This document shows, one piece after another, positions 10,301-11,146 of a stretch of DNA of 11,146 nt (positions are counted from its first letter, which is position 1; every line of letters starts with the position of its first letter). The stretch comes from an uncultured Clostridia bacterium. Its GTDB lineage: Bacteria; Bacillota; Clostridia; Christensenellales; Aristaeellaceae. Both the position numbers and the translations under genes were made by a program. The stretch is taken from contig CALGYL010000328.1 in the NCBI GenBank assembly GCA_937934775.1, positions 1 through 11,146 of the forward strand, read 5' to 3'. The notes under the pieces were generated by a model. The model ran no database searches and was not told the origin of the DNA. It was given only the letters and a program-made list of their open reading frames with translations.

Positions 10301-11121
10301 ACCCGCGCCAGGTCATAGCGCTTGGGGTCGAAGAACAGCGAATTGATCAGGTTGGTGGCGGAGTCCACCGACGGGGGCTCGCCGGGGCGGAGCTTGTTGT
10401 AGATCTCAATGAGCGCCTGCTCGCGGCGGGATTTCGCCCGGCCTTCTCGGTCCTCGGAGGAAGCGTCGCGGGCAATGGTGGCCGAGACGCGCTCGTCGTC
10501 GCCCAGCATGTCGATCAAAACCGCGTCGCTCTCGTAGCCCAGCGCGCGAAGAAGCACCGTGATGGGCAGCTTTCTGGCGCGGTCGATGCGGGCGTAGATG
10601 ACGCCGTTGGAGTCGGTCTCATACTCAATCCAGGCGCCGCGGTTGGGGATCATCGTGCTGGAAAACAGGTTTGCGCCCGTCTTGTCAATGGTCTTGGCGT
10701 AGTAGACGCCGGGCGAGCGGACCAACTGGGAGACGATGACGCGCTCCGCGCCGTTGATGATGAACGTGCCGTGCTCGGTCATCAGCGGGAAGTCGCCCAT
10801 GAAGACTTCACTTTCCTTGATCTCATGGGTCTCGGTGTTGGTAAGCCGAACGGTAACTTTAAGCGGCGCGGCGTACGTCGAGTCGCGTTCCTTGCATTTT
10901 TCGACGGTATACTTCGGGGAGTCGTCCAGCGAATAGTCAATGAACTCCAGGATCAGGCTCTCGGAATAGTCGGTGATCGGGGAGACATCCCTGAGCACTT
11001 CGCGAAGGTCTTCCTTCAAAAAGTGCTGATAGGAGTTCTTCTGAATCTCGATCAGGTCGGGCACCGGCAGCGACTCCTCGATGCGGGCGAAGGTCATGCG
11101 TGTGCGCTTGCCCATCTGCAC
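7357..11121 (-). CDS. rpoB: DNA-directed RNA polymerase subunit beta
   Basis: This is the beta subunit, about 1254 residues; with beta' it forms the catalytic cleft. Conserved stretches in order are [10 protein letters not shown] and LIEIQKNSY (9-31), [16 protein letters not shown] (126-141), the rifampicin-region cluster [11 protein letters not shown] to [12 protein letters not shown] (498-529), [14 protein letters not shown] (550-563), GYNYEDAI (795-802), the active-site loop [12 protein letters not shown] (949-960) with K951 and K959 (E. coli K1065 and K1073), and the beta' contact [33 protein letters not shown] (1102-1134). The last 45 or so residues are a strongly acidic tail. The start is uncertain. 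GTG at 11121 lacks a good SD, ATG at 11115 has GAGGTG just upstream, and the frame is open to the window edge, so translation may begin further upstream. No TTA, CTA or TCA codon occurs in the gene. Confidence 0.95.
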   Translation of the reverse strand: [1254 protein letters not shown]

Positions 11122-11146
11122 CTCGTGCTCGTTGCAAATCCGCGCC

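Overview
This window is a core housekeeping locus: the rpoBC (RNA polymerase) and str (ribosomal protein / elongation factor) cluster, read entirely from the minus strand. In transcription order it is rpoB, rpoC, an L7Ae-family ribosomal protein gene (rplGB/ybxF type), rpsL, rpsG, fusA, and the first 12 codons of tuf, which runs off the left edge. I see no mobile element, tRNA, rRNA, CRISPR array or accessory gene. No stretch of 300 bases or more lacks a gene.

The gene order, with a small L7Ae-family gene between rpoC and rpsL, together with RpoC and S12 sequences close to Bacillus/Clostridium forms, points to a Firmicute (Bacillota), probably a relatively GC-rich member of Clostridia. Strong Shine-Dalgarno (SD) sequences of the AAGGAGG type precede nearly every gene. 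The genus cannot be named from what is visible.

Layout by coordinate: tuf 5' end (1-37), fusA (64-2136), rpsG (2191-2661), rpsL (2838-3212), L7Ae-family gene (3267-3518), rpoC (3761-7306, UUG start), rpoB (7357-about 11121). Intergenic gaps in transcription order are 50 nt (rpoB-rpoC), 242 nt (rpoC-L7Ae), 54 nt, 176 nt (rpsL-rpsG), 54 nt and 26 nt (fusA-tuf). The 242-nt gap holds a good sigma-A promoter with an extended -10, so the str genes can be transcribed separately from rpoBC. The 176-nt gap holds a possible RNA structure where S7 autoregulation acts in E. coli.

Together the genes make the catalytic beta and beta' subunits of RNA polymerase, two small-subunit proteins (the decoding protein S12 and the head-assembly protein S7), a kink-turn-binding ribosomal protein, and the two elongation factors EF-G and EF-Tu.

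I did not find a previously undescribed system. The observations worth a second look are small: arginine at S12 position 88, which is a streptomycin-resistance substitution elsewhere; serines in the RpoC bridge helix where a near-universal glycine is expected; a fusA SD in a hairpin loop; the UUG start of rpoC; and near-total avoidance of UUA, CUA and UCA codons, which leaves very long spurious open frames on the opposite strand.
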